From Ectopseudomonas composti (lineage in GTDB: Bacteria; Pseudomonadota; Gammaproteobacteria; Pseudomonadales; Pseudomonadaceae): DNA of 64,000 bases. Positions 1-8,658 of the stretch are shown here, in pieces. Location: the NCBI RefSeq assembly GCF_900115475.1, contig NZ_FOWP01000001.1:558001-622000 (forward strand), in the 5' to 3' direction. Made by a program: the position numbers and the translations under genes. The notes beneath the pieces are model-generated. The model ran no database searches, was not told the DNA's origin, and worked only from the letters and a program-made list of their open reading frames with translations. The first letter of the stretch is position 1; each line of letters starts with the position of its first letter.

Positions 1-13
1 TCGATCAATAGTT

Positions 14-28
14 GGGGCCTCAGGCCCC
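14..28. other. Short perfect hairpin spanning the glnE stop codon
   Basis: Two 7-base arms (GGGGCCT and AGGCCCC) surround a single base, and on the minus strand the glnE TGA lies in the hairpin. No run of T follows in the bases available, so it is not a classical intrinsic terminator. It could act in mRNA 3' end protection or as a weak terminator. The window edge prevents further judgement. Confidence 0.3.
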
Positions 29-2977
29 GTTGTTCAACTCAAGCCCCAGCTCACGCCACAGGCGCATCACGGCGCGGCGCTCATCCTGGAACTGATCCCC
101 CGGCACCACGCCAGGCTGCTTCTGCAGCGCCTGCCGGTGAGCGGCCGAGCGATAGATTTTGTAGACCTCGCGCAGCAATGCGGCATCCTCGGCGCCCATC
201 AGACCGACCCGCTCCAGACCTTCCAGAATGCGGATGTTATCGGTGAACTCGAGTAGCTGCGGGTGTTGCCACGACCAGGCCAGAGCCGCGTATTGCACCA
301 TAAATTCGATATCGACGATACCACCGGCATCCTGCTTCAGATCGAAGGAGGACGTGGCCTCGAAGGCATTCGGCGCCGTCCCGGCCGCGGTATTTTTGTT
401 GCCAAGGTTGTCACGCATCTTCGCGCGCATCTCGCTGACCTCAACGCGCAGCGCCTCGGTATCGCGCTGGCGACCGAGCACCTCAGCACGCACGCGAGCG
501 AATTCGCCGGCCAGGCGCGAACATCCCACCAGCACCCGCGCCCGCACCAACGCCTGGTGCTCCCAGGTCCAGGCCTCGTTTTCCTGATAGCGCTGAAAAG
601 CACCCAGCGAGCTGACCAGAAGCCCGGCTGCGCCCGATGGTCGCAGGCGCATGTCCACCTCGTAGAGCGCGCCGGAGGTGGTCTGGGTGGTCAGCAGGTG
701 AATGATGCGCTGCCCCAGGCGGGTGAAGAACTGCGCACCATCGATAGGCTTGGCGCCATCGGTTTCGGCCTGCGGGTCGCCATCATGGATGAACACCAGG
801 TCCAGATCCGAGCCATGGCCGAACTCCAGGCCGCCTACCTTGCCATAGCCGACGATGATGAAGTCCGGATCACACAGCGAGCCATCGGCGCGCTGCGGGC
901 GGCCATGGCGCTGCACCGTATGCTGCCAGGCCAGCGCCAGCACCTGATCGAGAATCGCCTCAGCCAGCCAGGTCAGGTAATCCGACACTTTCATTAGCGG
1001 CAGCGTACCGGCGATCTCCGAAGCGGCAACACGCAGACTGTGAGCCAGTTTGAAGTGGCGCAGCGCCTCCATCTGCTGTTCCAGGTCCTCCTCGGGAATA
1101 CGCACAAGGCGCTCGCGCAACTCGGCCGCCAGCTCTGGCGCCAGCGGTGGCGAATACAGTCGCCCTTCGTTGAGCAGCTCATCGAGCAACAGCGGGTAAC
1201 GGGCGATCTGTTCGGCGATCCACGGGCTGGCCGCGCACAAAGTGATCAGCCGCTCCAATGCCCCCGGGTTTTCGCTCAACAGCACCAGATAGGCAGAACG
1301 TCGCGCCACCTTTTCCACCAATGGCAGCACCCGCTCCAGTACCAGATCAGGCTTCTCATGCTCGACAGTCTGCGCCAGCAGGCGGGGCACGAAAGCATCC
1401 AGGCGCTCACGACCAAGACGCTGCATGGCGCGCACCTGCGGACCATTACGCAAATCATCGAGGCGTCGACAGGCCGTGCCTGGCTCGGCGAACCCGGCTT
1501 CCTGCAACTGCAGCGCAGCGGCCTCATCGTCCAGCGCCCCTTGCCACAAAGGCAGCCACTCGGCGCCAACGCTGGCCTCGCTAGCATCCGATTCGTCTTC
1601 GTCAGGGTCGGCGATCACCTGCTGGAAATGCCATTCGATGCGGCCACGCCAATACATCAGGCGCTCATGAAAACTCGCCCAGTCAGCGAAACCCATGATC
1701 GCAGCGACCCGCGCCTGATCCTGCGGTTCGGCCGGCAGCATCTGTGTTTGGCGGTCACCAATGCCCTGCAGGGCGTGCTCGGTGTAGCGCAGGAACTCGT
1801 AGCCTTCCTTCATTTCCGTGACGACCGCCGGAGGCAAGTAGCCCTGCCCCTCCAGCGTGGCCAGCACCTTGAGCAGCGGCCGCTGCTGCAGACTGAGGTC
1901 GCGCCCGCCATGGATCAGCTGGAACGCCTGGGCGATGAACTCGATCTCGCGAATGCCACCGGCGCCGAGCTTGATGTTCTCGCTCATGCCCTTGCGCCGC
2001 ACCTCCTGCTGGATCAGCAGCTTCATCGCGCGCAACGCCTCGATGGCGGAAAAATCCAGGTAGCGGCGATAGACGAAGGGCCGCAGCATCTCCAGCAGCT
2101 CGGCGCCCGCGGCCTGATCACCGCCGACCACACGCGCCTTGATCATGGCGTAGCGCTCCCAATCGCGGCCCTGATCCTGGTAGTACTGCTCCAGCGCATT
2201 GAAGCTGAACACCAGCGCACCACTGGAACCATAGGGACGCAGGCGCATGTCGGTGCGAAACACGAAGCCGTCGACGGTGATCGCATCCAGCGCCTTGATC
2301 AGTCTCTGCCCCAGACGAATGAAGAACTCCTGGTTATCCAGCGATCGCTTGACGCCCTCGGTCTCGCCACCCTCCGGGTAGCCGAAGATCAGGTCGATAT
2401 CCGACGACAGGTTGAGCTCGTGCGCGCCGAGCTTGCCCATGCCGAGGATGACCATGTGCTGCGGCTGGCCGCTGCGCCGCCCCACTGGCGTACCGAACTG
2501 CGTGCAATGACGCGGATACAGCCAGTGATAGGCCAGATCGATGCAGGCATCGGCAAGGTCGGACAGGTCACGACAGGTTTCACCGAGCGCCGCCTGGCGG
2601 CTGAAGTCGCGCCAGATGATGCGCACTTGCTGGCGATTACGAAAGCGCCGCAGGCAGCGCCCCAGAGCATCCTCATCGGCACATTCGGCCAGCTGCGCTT
2701 CCAATTGCTGGCGCAGCTCGCCCGATGCCAGGCTGCGTTCCAGCTCACCGGACTCAGCCAGGGCGACGAACATCTGCGGATCACGCTGCGCCTGTTCGGC
2801 GACGAAATCACTCAGCGCCGACACCTGCCGCCAGGCATCGCGCCGCTCTTGCGACCAAGCAGCGACACGCTCAGCCAGAGCTTCATGCTCGGACAAAGCG
2901 GTTTGCAGTGACTGCTCGGCACGTTCGGCCAACGAAACAAGAGAGGGGGGCAACTCGACCAGCAACGGCAGGCTCAT
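20..2977 (-). CDS. glnE: Bifunctional glutamine synthetase adenylyltransferase/adenylyl-removing enzyme
   Basis: 985 aa, the usual length for GlnE. It adds AMP to, and removes it from, a tyrosine of glutamine synthetase in response to PII and glutamine, so it tunes nitrogen assimilation in the cytosol. Two nucleotidyltransferase-like halves are visible. The N-terminal (removase) half carries LNLSSDIDLIFGYPEGG and the C-terminal (adenylyltransferase) half carries FGHGSDLDLVFIHDGD, each with the paired Asp metal ligands. A PII-uridylyltransferase-like helical region follows each half. It is transcribed away from aceE, from the 270-base region that also holds the aceE operators. The start ATG at 2977 gives MSLPLLVELP, typical of pseudomonads. 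The complete gene lies within the window. Confidence 0.96.
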   Translation of the reverse strand: MSLPLLVELPPSLVSLAERAEQSLQTALSEHEALAERVAAWSQERRDAWRQVSALSDFVAEQAQRDPQMFVALAESGELERSLASGELRQQLEAQLAECADEDALGRCLRRFRNRQQVRIIWRDFSRQAALGETCRDLSDLADACIDLAYHWLYPRHCTQFGTPVGRRSGQPQHMVILGMGKLGAHELNLSSDIDLIFGYPEGGETEGVKRSLDNQEFFIRLGQRLIKALDAITVDGFVFRTDMRLRPYGSSGALVFSFNALEQYYQDQGRDWERYAMIKARVVGGDQAAGAELLEMLRPFVYRRYLDFSAIEALRAMKLLIQQEVRRKGMSENIKLGAGGIREIEFIAQAFQLIHGGRDLSLQQRPLLKVLATLEGQGYLPPAVVTEMKEGYEFLRYTEHALQGIGDRQTQMLPAEPQDQARVAAIMGFADWASFHERLMYWRGRIEWHFQQVIADPDEDESDASEASVGAEWLPLWQGALDDEAAALQLQEAGFAEPGTACRRLDDLRNGPQVRAMQRLGRERLDAFVPRLLAQTVEHEKPDLVLERVLPLVEKVARRSAYLVLLSENPGALERLITLCAASPWIAEQIARYPLLLDELLNEGRLYSPPLAPELAAELRERLVRIPEEDLEQQMEALRHFKLAHSLRVAASEIAGTLPLMKVSDYLTWLAEAILDQVLALAWQHTVQRHGRPQRADGSLCDPDFIIVGYGKVGGLEFGHGSDLDLVFIHDGDPQAETDGAKPIDGAQFFTRLGQRIIHLLTTQTTSGALYEVDMRLRPSGAAGLLVSSLGAFQRYQENEAWTWEHQALVRARVLVGCSRLAGEFARVRAEVLGRQRDTEALRVEVSEMRAKMRDNLGNKNTAAGTAPNAFEATSSFDLKQDAGGIVDIEFMVQYAALAWSWQHPQLLEFTDNIRILEGLERVGLMGAEDAALLREVYKIYRSAAHRQALQKQPGVVPGDQFQDERRAVMRLWRELGLELNNGA

Positions 2978-3068
2978 GGTCTATCCTTTTGGCGGACTGC
3001 CGGACGCACGGTGCAATCGCCCGCAGCCCCGCTCCAGCGGGGCACGCGCGGCCGGCGGTGCCGCGGAT

Positions 3069-3083
3069 TGTAGTTTTACTACG
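3069..3083. promoter_or_regulatory. Operator-like palindrome, distal copy, upstream of aceE
   Basis: The sequence TGTAGTTTTACTACG is a dyad (GTAGT-TTT-ACTAC). A second copy in inverted form lies at 3122-3136, about 53 bases away centre to centre, close to five helical turns. The size and symmetry fit a GntR/FadR-family repressor such as a PdhR-like pyruvate regulator; the identity of the regulator is inference. The rest of the 2978-3248 gap shows no gene. Confidence 0.6.
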
Positions 3084-3121
3084 AAAGAATTGTATCCAGA
3101 GGGCTGAATCCGCCGTCGAAA

Positions 3122-3136
3122 TGTAGTAAAACTACA
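3122..3136. promoter_or_regulatory. Operator-like palindrome, proximal copy, upstream of aceE
   Basis: TGTAGTAAAACTACA is a perfect 6-base dyad around AAA, about 112 bases before the aceE start. Together with the copy at 3069-3083 it could allow cooperative binding or looping that controls aceEF, glnE or both. Confidence 0.65.
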
Positions 3137-3248
3137 AGCGGCCGGTCCTACCCCCGGTAAATCCAAGAATTTCAACTCGCCCGCCCAAAAAGCCGGTGAG
3201 ACCCAACTGGCCTCCGATTCTGGAAGCCTTTCCGCCCTGGAGCAAGCC

Positions 3249-5894
3249 ATGCAAGACCTCGATCCGATCGAAACCCAGGAATGGTTGGACGCCCTTGAAT
3301 CCGTCCTCGACCGTGAGGGTGAAGACCGTGCCCATTACCTGATGACCCGTCTGGGCGAGCTGGCCACCCGTAGCGGTGCGCAACTGCCCTACGCGATCAC
3401 CACGCCTTACCGCAACAGCATCCCGGTAACCCATGAAGCTCGCATGCCCGGCGACCTGTTCATGGAACGCCGCATCCGTTCGCTGGTGCGCTGGAACGCC
3501 CTGGCCATGGTGATGCGCACCAACCTGGACGACCCGGATCTGGGCGGCCACATTTCCAGCTTCGCTTCCTCCGCGACGCTGTACGACATCGGCTTCAACT
3601 ACTTCTTCCAGGCCCCGACCGAAGAACACGGCGGCGACCTGGTGTTCTATCAGGGCCACGCCAGCCCTGGCGTCTATGCCCGCGCCTTCATGGAAGGTCG
3701 CATCGACGAAGACCAGATGAAGAACTTCCGCCGCGAAGTGGATGGCAAAGGTCTGTCGTCCTACCCGCACCCCTGGCTGATGCCGGACTTCTGGCAGTTC
3801 CCCACCGTGTCCATGGGCCTCGGCCCGATCCAGGCCATCTACCAGGCCCGCTTCATGAAGTACCTGGAAGCGCGCGGCTTCATTCCGGCCGGCAAGCAGA
3901 AGGTCTGGTGCTTCATGGGCGACGGCGAGTGCGACGAGCCGGAATCCCTCGGTGCCATTTCCCTGGCTGGCCGCGAGAAGCTGGACAACCTGATCTTTGT
4001 CATCAACTGCAACCTGCAGCGCCTCGACGGCCCGGTGCGTGGTAACGGCAAGATCATCCAGGAACTCGAAGGCGTGTTCCGTGGTGCCCAGTGGAACGTC
4101 AACAAGGTGGTCTGGGGTCGCTTCTGGGATCCGCTGTTCGCCAAGGACAAGGACGGTGCCCTGCAGCGCCGCATGGACGAAGTGGTCGACGGTGAATACC
4201 AGAACTACAAGGCCAAAGACGGCGCCTACGTGCGCGACAACTTCTTCAATACCCCCGAGCTCAAGGAGATGGTCAAGGACCTCTCCGACGACGAGATCTG
4301 GAAGCTCAACCGTGGTGGCCACGACCCGTACAAGGTCTACGCGGCCTACCATCAGGCCGTGAACCACAGCGGCCAGCCGACCGTGATCCTGGCCAAGACC
4401 ATCAAGGGCTACGGTACCGGCGCCGGTGAAGCGAAGAACACCGCGCACAACACCAAGAAAGTCGATGTCGACAGCCTGCGTCAGTTCCGCGACCGCTTCG
4501 ACATCCCGGTCAAGGATGAAGAGCTGGAAAACCTGCCCTTCGTCAAACCGGAGCCAGGCAGCCCCGAGTACAAGTACCTGCACGAGCGCCGCAACGCGCT
4601 GGGTGGCTTCGTACCGCAGCGTCGCCAACAGAGCTTCAGCATCCCGACGCCGCCGCTGGATACCCTCAAGGCCATCCTCGACGGCTCCGGCGACCGCGAA
4701 ATCTCTACTACCATGGCTTTCGTGCGCATCCTCGCGCAGCTGGTCAAGGACAAGGAACTCGGCCAGCGCATCGTCCCGATCATCCCGGACGAAGCCCGTA
4801 CCTTCGGTATGGAAGGCATGTTCCGTCAGCTCGGCATCTACTCCTCGGTTGGCCAGCTGTACGAGCCGGTCGATAAAGACCAGGTGATGTTCTACAAAGA
4901 GGACAAGAAAGGTCAGATCCTCGAGGAAGGCATCAACGAAGCCGGCGCCATGAGTTCCTTCATCGCCGCCGGTACTTCGTACTCCTGCCATAACCAGCCG
5001 ATGCTGCCGTTCTACATCTTCTACTCGATGTTCGGCTTCCAGCGTATCGGTGACCTGGCCTGGGCCGCTGGCGACAGCCGCACCCGTGGTTTCCTGATCG
5101 GCGGTACCGCTGGCCGTACCACCCTCAACGGTGAAGGCCTGCAGCACGAAGACGGTCACAGCCACATGCTGGCAGCGACCATCCCCAACTGCCGCACCTA
5201 CGACCCGACCTACGGCTACGAGCTCGCTGTGATCATCCGCGAAGGCATTCGCCAGATGACCGAAGAGCAGCAGGACATCTTCTACTACATCACCGTGATG
5301 AACGAGTCGTACCAGCAGCCGGCCATGCCGCAGGGCGTGGAAGACGGCATCATCAAGGGCATGTACCTGCTCGAGGAAGACAAGAAGGAAGCCGCGCACC
5401 ACGTGCAACTGCTGGGTTCCGGCACCATCCTGCGTGAAGTCGTCGAAGCAGCGAAAATCCTGCGCGACGAGTTCAACATCGGCGCCGATGTGTGGAGCGT
5501 CACCAGCTTCAACGAACTGCGTCGCGACGGCCTGGCCGTGGAGCGCAGCAACCGTCTGCACCCGGGCCAGAAGCCCAAGCAGACCTACATCGAGCAGTGC
5601 CTGAGCGGCCGCAAAGGTCCGGTCATCGCCTCTACCGACTACATGAAGCTGTTCGCCGAACAGGTTCGTCAGTGGGTGCCGAGCAAGGAATACAAGGTCC
5701 TGGGCACCGACGGCTTCGGCCGTAGCGACAGCCGCAAGCAGCTGCGTCACTTCTTCGAAGTGGATCGCAACTGGGTCGTGCTGGCCGCACTGGAAGCCCT
5801 GGTCGACCGTGGCGAAATCGAAGCCAAGGTGCTGGCTGACGCCATCGCCAAATTTGGCATCGACGCCGACAAAGCCAACCCCCTGGACTGCTAA
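3249..5894 (+). CDS. aceE: Pyruvate dehydrogenase E1 component, homodimeric type
   Basis: 881 aa, the length of the homodimeric E1p of gamma-proteobacteria. It decarboxylates pyruvate with thiamine diphosphate and acetylates the lipoyl groups of AceF in the pyruvate dehydrogenase complex. The thiamine diphosphate/Mg motif appears as GDGECDEPE followed by a run ending in INCNLQRLDGPVRGN. The N-terminal DLDPIETQEWLDAL segment is the E2-binding region known from this family. GGAG lies seven bases before the ATG. aceF follows 11 bases after the stop, so the two are cotranscribed. The two palindromes upstream suggest regulation by a carbon-sensing repressor. Confidence 0.97.
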   Translation: MQDLDPIETQEWLDALESVLDREGEDRAHYLMTRLGELATRSGAQLPYAITTPYRNSIPVTHEARMPGDLFMERRIRSLVRWNALAMVMRTNLDDPDLGGHISSFASSATLYDIGFNYFFQAPTEEHGGDLVFYQGHASPGVYARAFMEGRIDEDQMKNFRREVDGKGLSSYPHPWLMPDFWQFPTVSMGLGPIQAIYQARFMKYLEARGFIPAGKQKVWCFMGDGECDEPESLGAISLAGREKLDNLIFVINCNLQRLDGPVRGNGKIIQELEGVFRGAQWNVNKVVWGRFWDPLFAKDKDGALQRRMDEVVDGEYQNYKAKDGAYVRDNFFNTPELKEMVKDLSDDEIWKLNRGGHDPYKVYAAYHQAVNHSGQPTVILAKTIKGYGTGAGEAKNTAHNTKKVDVDSLRQFRDRFDIPVKDEELENLPFVKPEPGSPEYKYLHERRNALGGFVPQRRQQSFSIPTPPLDTLKAILDGSGDREISTTMAFVRILAQLVKDKELGQRIVPIIPDEARTFGMEGMFRQLGIYSSVGQLYEPVDKDQVMFYKEDKKGQILEEGINEAGAMSSFIAAGTSYSCHNQPMLPFYIFYSMFGFQRIGDLAWAAGDSRTRGFLIGGTAGRTTLNGEGLQHEDGHSHMLAATIPNCRTYDPTYGYELAVIIREGIRQMTEEQQDIFYYITVMNESYQQPAMPQGVEDGIIKGMYLLEEDKKEAAHHVQLLGSGTILREVVEAAKILRDEFNIGADVWSVTSFNELRRDGLAVERSNRLHPGQKPKQTYIEQCLSGRKGPVIASTDYMKLFAEQVRQWVPSKEYKVLGTDGFGRSDSRKQLRHFFEVDRNWVVLAALEALVDRGEIEAKVLADAIAKFGIDADKANPLDC

Positions 5895-5905
5895 GGAGCG
5901 TAGCG

Positions 5906-7876
5906 ATGAGTGAGTTGATTCGCGTACCCGACCTCGGCGGTGAAGGCGAGGTGATTGAACTGCTGGTGAAGGTCGGCGACCGTATCGAAGCCGAACAGAG
6001 CGTACTGACCCTGGAGTCCGACAAGGCCTCCATGGAAGTGCCCTCACCCAAAGCCGGCGTGGTCAAGGAAATCAAGGTCAAGATCGGCGACCGCCTGAAG
6101 GAAGGCGACGAGCTGCTGGTTCTGGAAGTCGAAGGTGCCGCCGAAGCGGCGCCTGCGCCGAAAGCCGAAGCCGCGCCTGCCGAAGCACCGAAAGCAAGCG
6201 CTCCGGCGGCGGCTCCTGCCGCAGCTGCAAGCAGCAGCGTGCAGGACGTGCACGTGCCGGATATCGGCACCGACGGCAAGGTCAAGGTCATCGAAGTCAT
6301 GGTCAAGGTGGGTGACACCATCGAAGCCGACCAGTCGCTGATCACCCTGGAGTCCGACAAGGCCTCCATGGAAATCCCTTCGCCGGCTGCCGGCGTGGTG
6401 GAAGAAGTGCTGGTCAAGCTGGATGCCGAAGTCGGTACCGGCGACCTGATCCTCAAGCTGCGTACCGCGGGTAGCGCAACCGCCAGTGCTGCGCCGGCTC
6501 AAGCGCCTGCCCCCGCTGCTGCGCCAGCCGCCGCACCTGCTCCCGCTGCCGCAGCCCCTGCTGCTTCGGTGCAGGACGTGCATGTGCCGGATATCGGCAC
6601 CGACGGCAAGGTCAAGGTCATCGAAGTCATGGTCAAGGTCGGTGACAGCATCGAAGCCGACCAGTCGCTGATCACCCTGGAGTCCGACAAGGCCTCCATG
6701 GAGATCCCTTCGCCGGCTGCCGGCGTGGTGGAAGAAGTGCTGGTCAAGCTCGATGCCGAAGTCAGCACCGGCGACCTGATTCTCAAGCTCAAGGTAGCTG
6801 GTTCCGCACCGGCCGCCGCGCCGGCGCAAGCCAGCCAGGAAGTACACCGCGTGCCGGAAGGTGCGGCCCCGGAAGTGGCTGCAGAAGTACGCGCCATCGC
6901 CTCGCTGTCGGCTGCTGCTGCCGAAGTCGCCAACGCGCCCAAGCGTGACGGTGCCAAGGTGCATGCCGGCCCTGCCGTGCGTCAGCTGGCGCGTGATTTC
7001 GGCGTCGAACTGGCGGACATCGCCGGTACCGGCCCGAAAGGCCGCATCCTCAAGGAAGACGTGCAGGTGCACGTCAAGGCGATGATGCAGAAGGCCAAGG
7101 CTGCGCCGCAGGCGACTGCCGCAGCTGCCACTGGTGGCGCCGGCATCCCGCCGATCCCGACCGTGGACTTCAGCAAGTTCGGCGAAATCGAAGAAGTGCC
7201 GATGACCCGCCTGATGCAGGTCGGCGCGGCCAACCTGCACCGCAGCTGGCTCAACGTGCCGCACGTGACTCAGTTCGACTCGGCCGACATTACCGACCTG
7301 GAAGCCTTCCGCGTCGCGCAGAAGGCCGTGGCCGAGAAGGCCGGAGTCAAACTGACCGTTCTACCGCTGTTGCTCAAGGCCTGCGCCCACCTGCTCAAGG
7401 AGCTGCCGGACTTCAACAGTTCGCTGGCCCCGAGCGGCAAGGCGATCATCCGCAAGAAGTACGTGCACGTCGGCTTCGCCGTCGATACGCCGGACGGCCT
7501 GCTGGTGCCAGTGATCAAGAACGTCGACCAGAAGAGCCTGCTGCAGTTGGCTGCCGAAGCGGCTGCACTGGCCGAGAAAGCGCGCAACAAAAAGCTTTCG
7601 GCTGACGACATGCAGGGCGCCTGCTTCACCATCTCCAGCCTCGGCCACATTGGCGGCACCGGCTTCACGCCGATCGTCAACGCGCCGGAAGTGGCGATCC
7701 TAGGTGTCAGCAAGGCCACCATTCAGCCGGTCTGGGACGGCAAGGCCTTCCAGCCCAAGCTGATGCTGCCGCTGTCGCTGTCCTACGACCACCGAGTGAT
7801 CAACGGCGCTGCTGCCGCTCGCTTCACTCAGCGTTTGTCGCAGCTGCTGGCCGATATCCGCACCATCCTGCTGTAA
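5906..7876 (+). CDS. aceF: Pyruvate dehydrogenase E2 component (dihydrolipoyl acetyltransferase) with three lipoyl domains
   Basis: 656 aa. It accepts the acetyl group from AceE and passes it to CoA, forming the core of the complex. In order: lipoyl domain 1 (about residues 2-75), lipoyl 2 (112-185) and lipoyl 3 (222-295), each with the ESDKASME lipoylation motif (lysine modified); Ala/Pro-rich swinging linkers; a peripheral subunit-binding domain (about 352-390); and the acetyltransferase domain to the C-terminus. The catalytic motif reads DHRVINGA with His629 and Asn633, the His/Asn arrangement known from Azotobacter E2p rather than the HxxxDG of E. coli. Lipoyl domains 2 and 3 are nearly identical in DNA, so one is a recent copy. 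An intrinsic terminator follows. Confidence 0.97.
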   Translation: MSELIRVPDLGGEGEVIELLVKVGDRIEAEQSVLTLESDKASMEVPSPKAGVVKEIKVKIGDRLKEGDELLVLEVEGAAEAAPAPKAEAAPAEAPKASAPAAAPAAAASSSVQDVHVPDIGTDGKVKVIEVMVKVGDTIEADQSLITLESDKASMEIPSPAAGVVEEVLVKLDAEVGTGDLILKLRTAGSATASAAPAQAPAPAAAPAAAPAPAAAAPAASVQDVHVPDIGTDGKVKVIEVMVKVGDSIEADQSLITLESDKASMEIPSPAAGVVEEVLVKLDAEVSTGDLILKLKVAGSAPAAAPAQASQEVHRVPEGAAPEVAAEVRAIASLSAAAAEVANAPKRDGAKVHAGPAVRQLARDFGVELADIAGTGPKGRILKEDVQVHVKAMMQKAKAAPQATAAAATGGAGIPPIPTVDFSKFGEIEEVPMTRLMQVGAANLHRSWLNVPHVTQFDSADITDLEAFRVAQKAVAEKAGVKLTVLPLLLKACAHLLKELPDFNSSLAPSGKAIIRKKYVHVGFAVDTPDGLLVPVIKNVDQKSLLQLAAEAAALAEKARNKKLSADDMQGACFTISSLGHIGGTGFTPIVNAPEVAILGVSKATIQPVWDGKAFQPKLMLPLSLSYDHRVINGAAAARFTQRLSQLLADIRTILL

Positions 7877-7907
7877 ATCGTTTCGAGCACGCCACGCTCG
7901 CATCCTC

Positions 7908-7937
7908 AACCCCGTCTGCTTAGGCGGGGTTTTTTTT
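7908..7937 (+). terminator. Rho-independent terminator of aceEF
   Basis: An AACCCCG...CGGGGTT stem with a short loop is followed directly by a run of eight or more T. It sits about 30 bases after the aceF stop and ahead of the convergent gene at 7986. Confidence 0.85.
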
Positions 7938-7985
7938 GCCTGTTTTCTGGACGCAGAGCATTGCGGCTGACTGCTTCGCCCTGCT

Positions 7986-8519
7986 TCAGCCCTTCTGCAC
8001 GTTGCGAATCAGAAAACTCAGCGCCTTGGCCAGCTCGCCGGCGCCCTGGTGATCACGCAGAATGCTCAGCAGTGGGCTGCCGTCGGCCGGGTTGAACAGC
8101 ACGCAGCGAATACCGCCGGTCGGGCATTCGTAGCGGATGAACGGATCGATACCGAACACCGACACCCGTTGATTGCGCACTGCAATAGCAGTGCCCTGCG
8201 CACCACGGGTCTCCTCGCGCAGGATCAGTTCGCCAGCATCACCGACACTGAAGCGGTACAGCAGGTCCTGCCGCTGCACCTGGCCAACCTGGTAGCCGGC
8301 GCGCAGGGCGTAGGTTTCCAGCAAGGCGTTGCTGTGCGCGAGCAACGCCTGACGCTCGTTTTCGGTCAGGTAAAGGCGCTTTAACCCGTCCAGATACGCT
8401 GCCTGCTCGGCCCCCTGCAGCACAGCCTTGTCGTCGGCACTGGCCAACGCGGGCAGTGCCGCACACAGTGCGCCGCCCAACAGCATGGCCATCAGTTTTC
8501 TTGTCAGTCTCGCTTGCAT
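7986..8519 (-). CDS. Secreted/periplasmic protein of unknown function
   Basis: 177 aa. The first ~28 residues form a Sec signal peptide (basic start, MLLGGALCAALPALASA core, cleavage near ASA-DD). The mature part is mostly helical at first and then beta-rich, with two cysteines in IRYECPTGGIRCVLFNP that could form a disulfide. I recognise no domain. It is convergent with aceF across the terminator and divergent from dipA, with about 140 bases between the two starts. That position suggests a conserved Pseudomonas gene rather than a recent arrival, but its function cannot be read from the sequence. Confidence 0.8.
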   Translation of the reverse strand: MQARLTRKLMAMLLGGALCAALPALASADDKAVLQGAEQAAYLDGLKRLYLTENERQALLAHSNALLETYALRAGYQVGQVQRQDLLYRFSVGDAGELILREETRGAQGTAIAVRNQRVSVFGIDPFIRYECPTGGIRCVLFNPADGSPLLSILRDHQGAGELAKALSFLIRNVQKG

Positions 8520-8658
8520 GATGCACCCTTGCCGAACGCTATAGTGAAGTAGGCCTGAGCCCTAGCCTCCGTCCAAGCCAACGTGCCATCTGGCAGCTGC
8601 GGCCCTGTACCGAGAACGGATGCCTCGCCTGGTCAGCATACTGGAAGCCCAACGCCCA

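Noticed and set aside
1040..2911. Long open frame (623 codons) on the + strand opposite glnE
   Set aside because: It lies wholly antisense to a certain gene, its translation is low-complexity Gln/Arg/Leu/His-rich, and it lacks any recognisable motif. This is expected in high-GC coding DNA.
3132..6047. 971-codon open frame antisense to aceE
   Set aside because: Val/His/Gly-rich translation mirrors aceE codon use, and there are no family motifs. aceE on the other strand is unequivocal.
7790..7807. HxxxNG instead of HxxxDG in the AceF acetyltransferase site
   Set aside because: The same His/Asn arrangement is known in the active Azotobacter E2p, so it is a lineage feature, not a defect.
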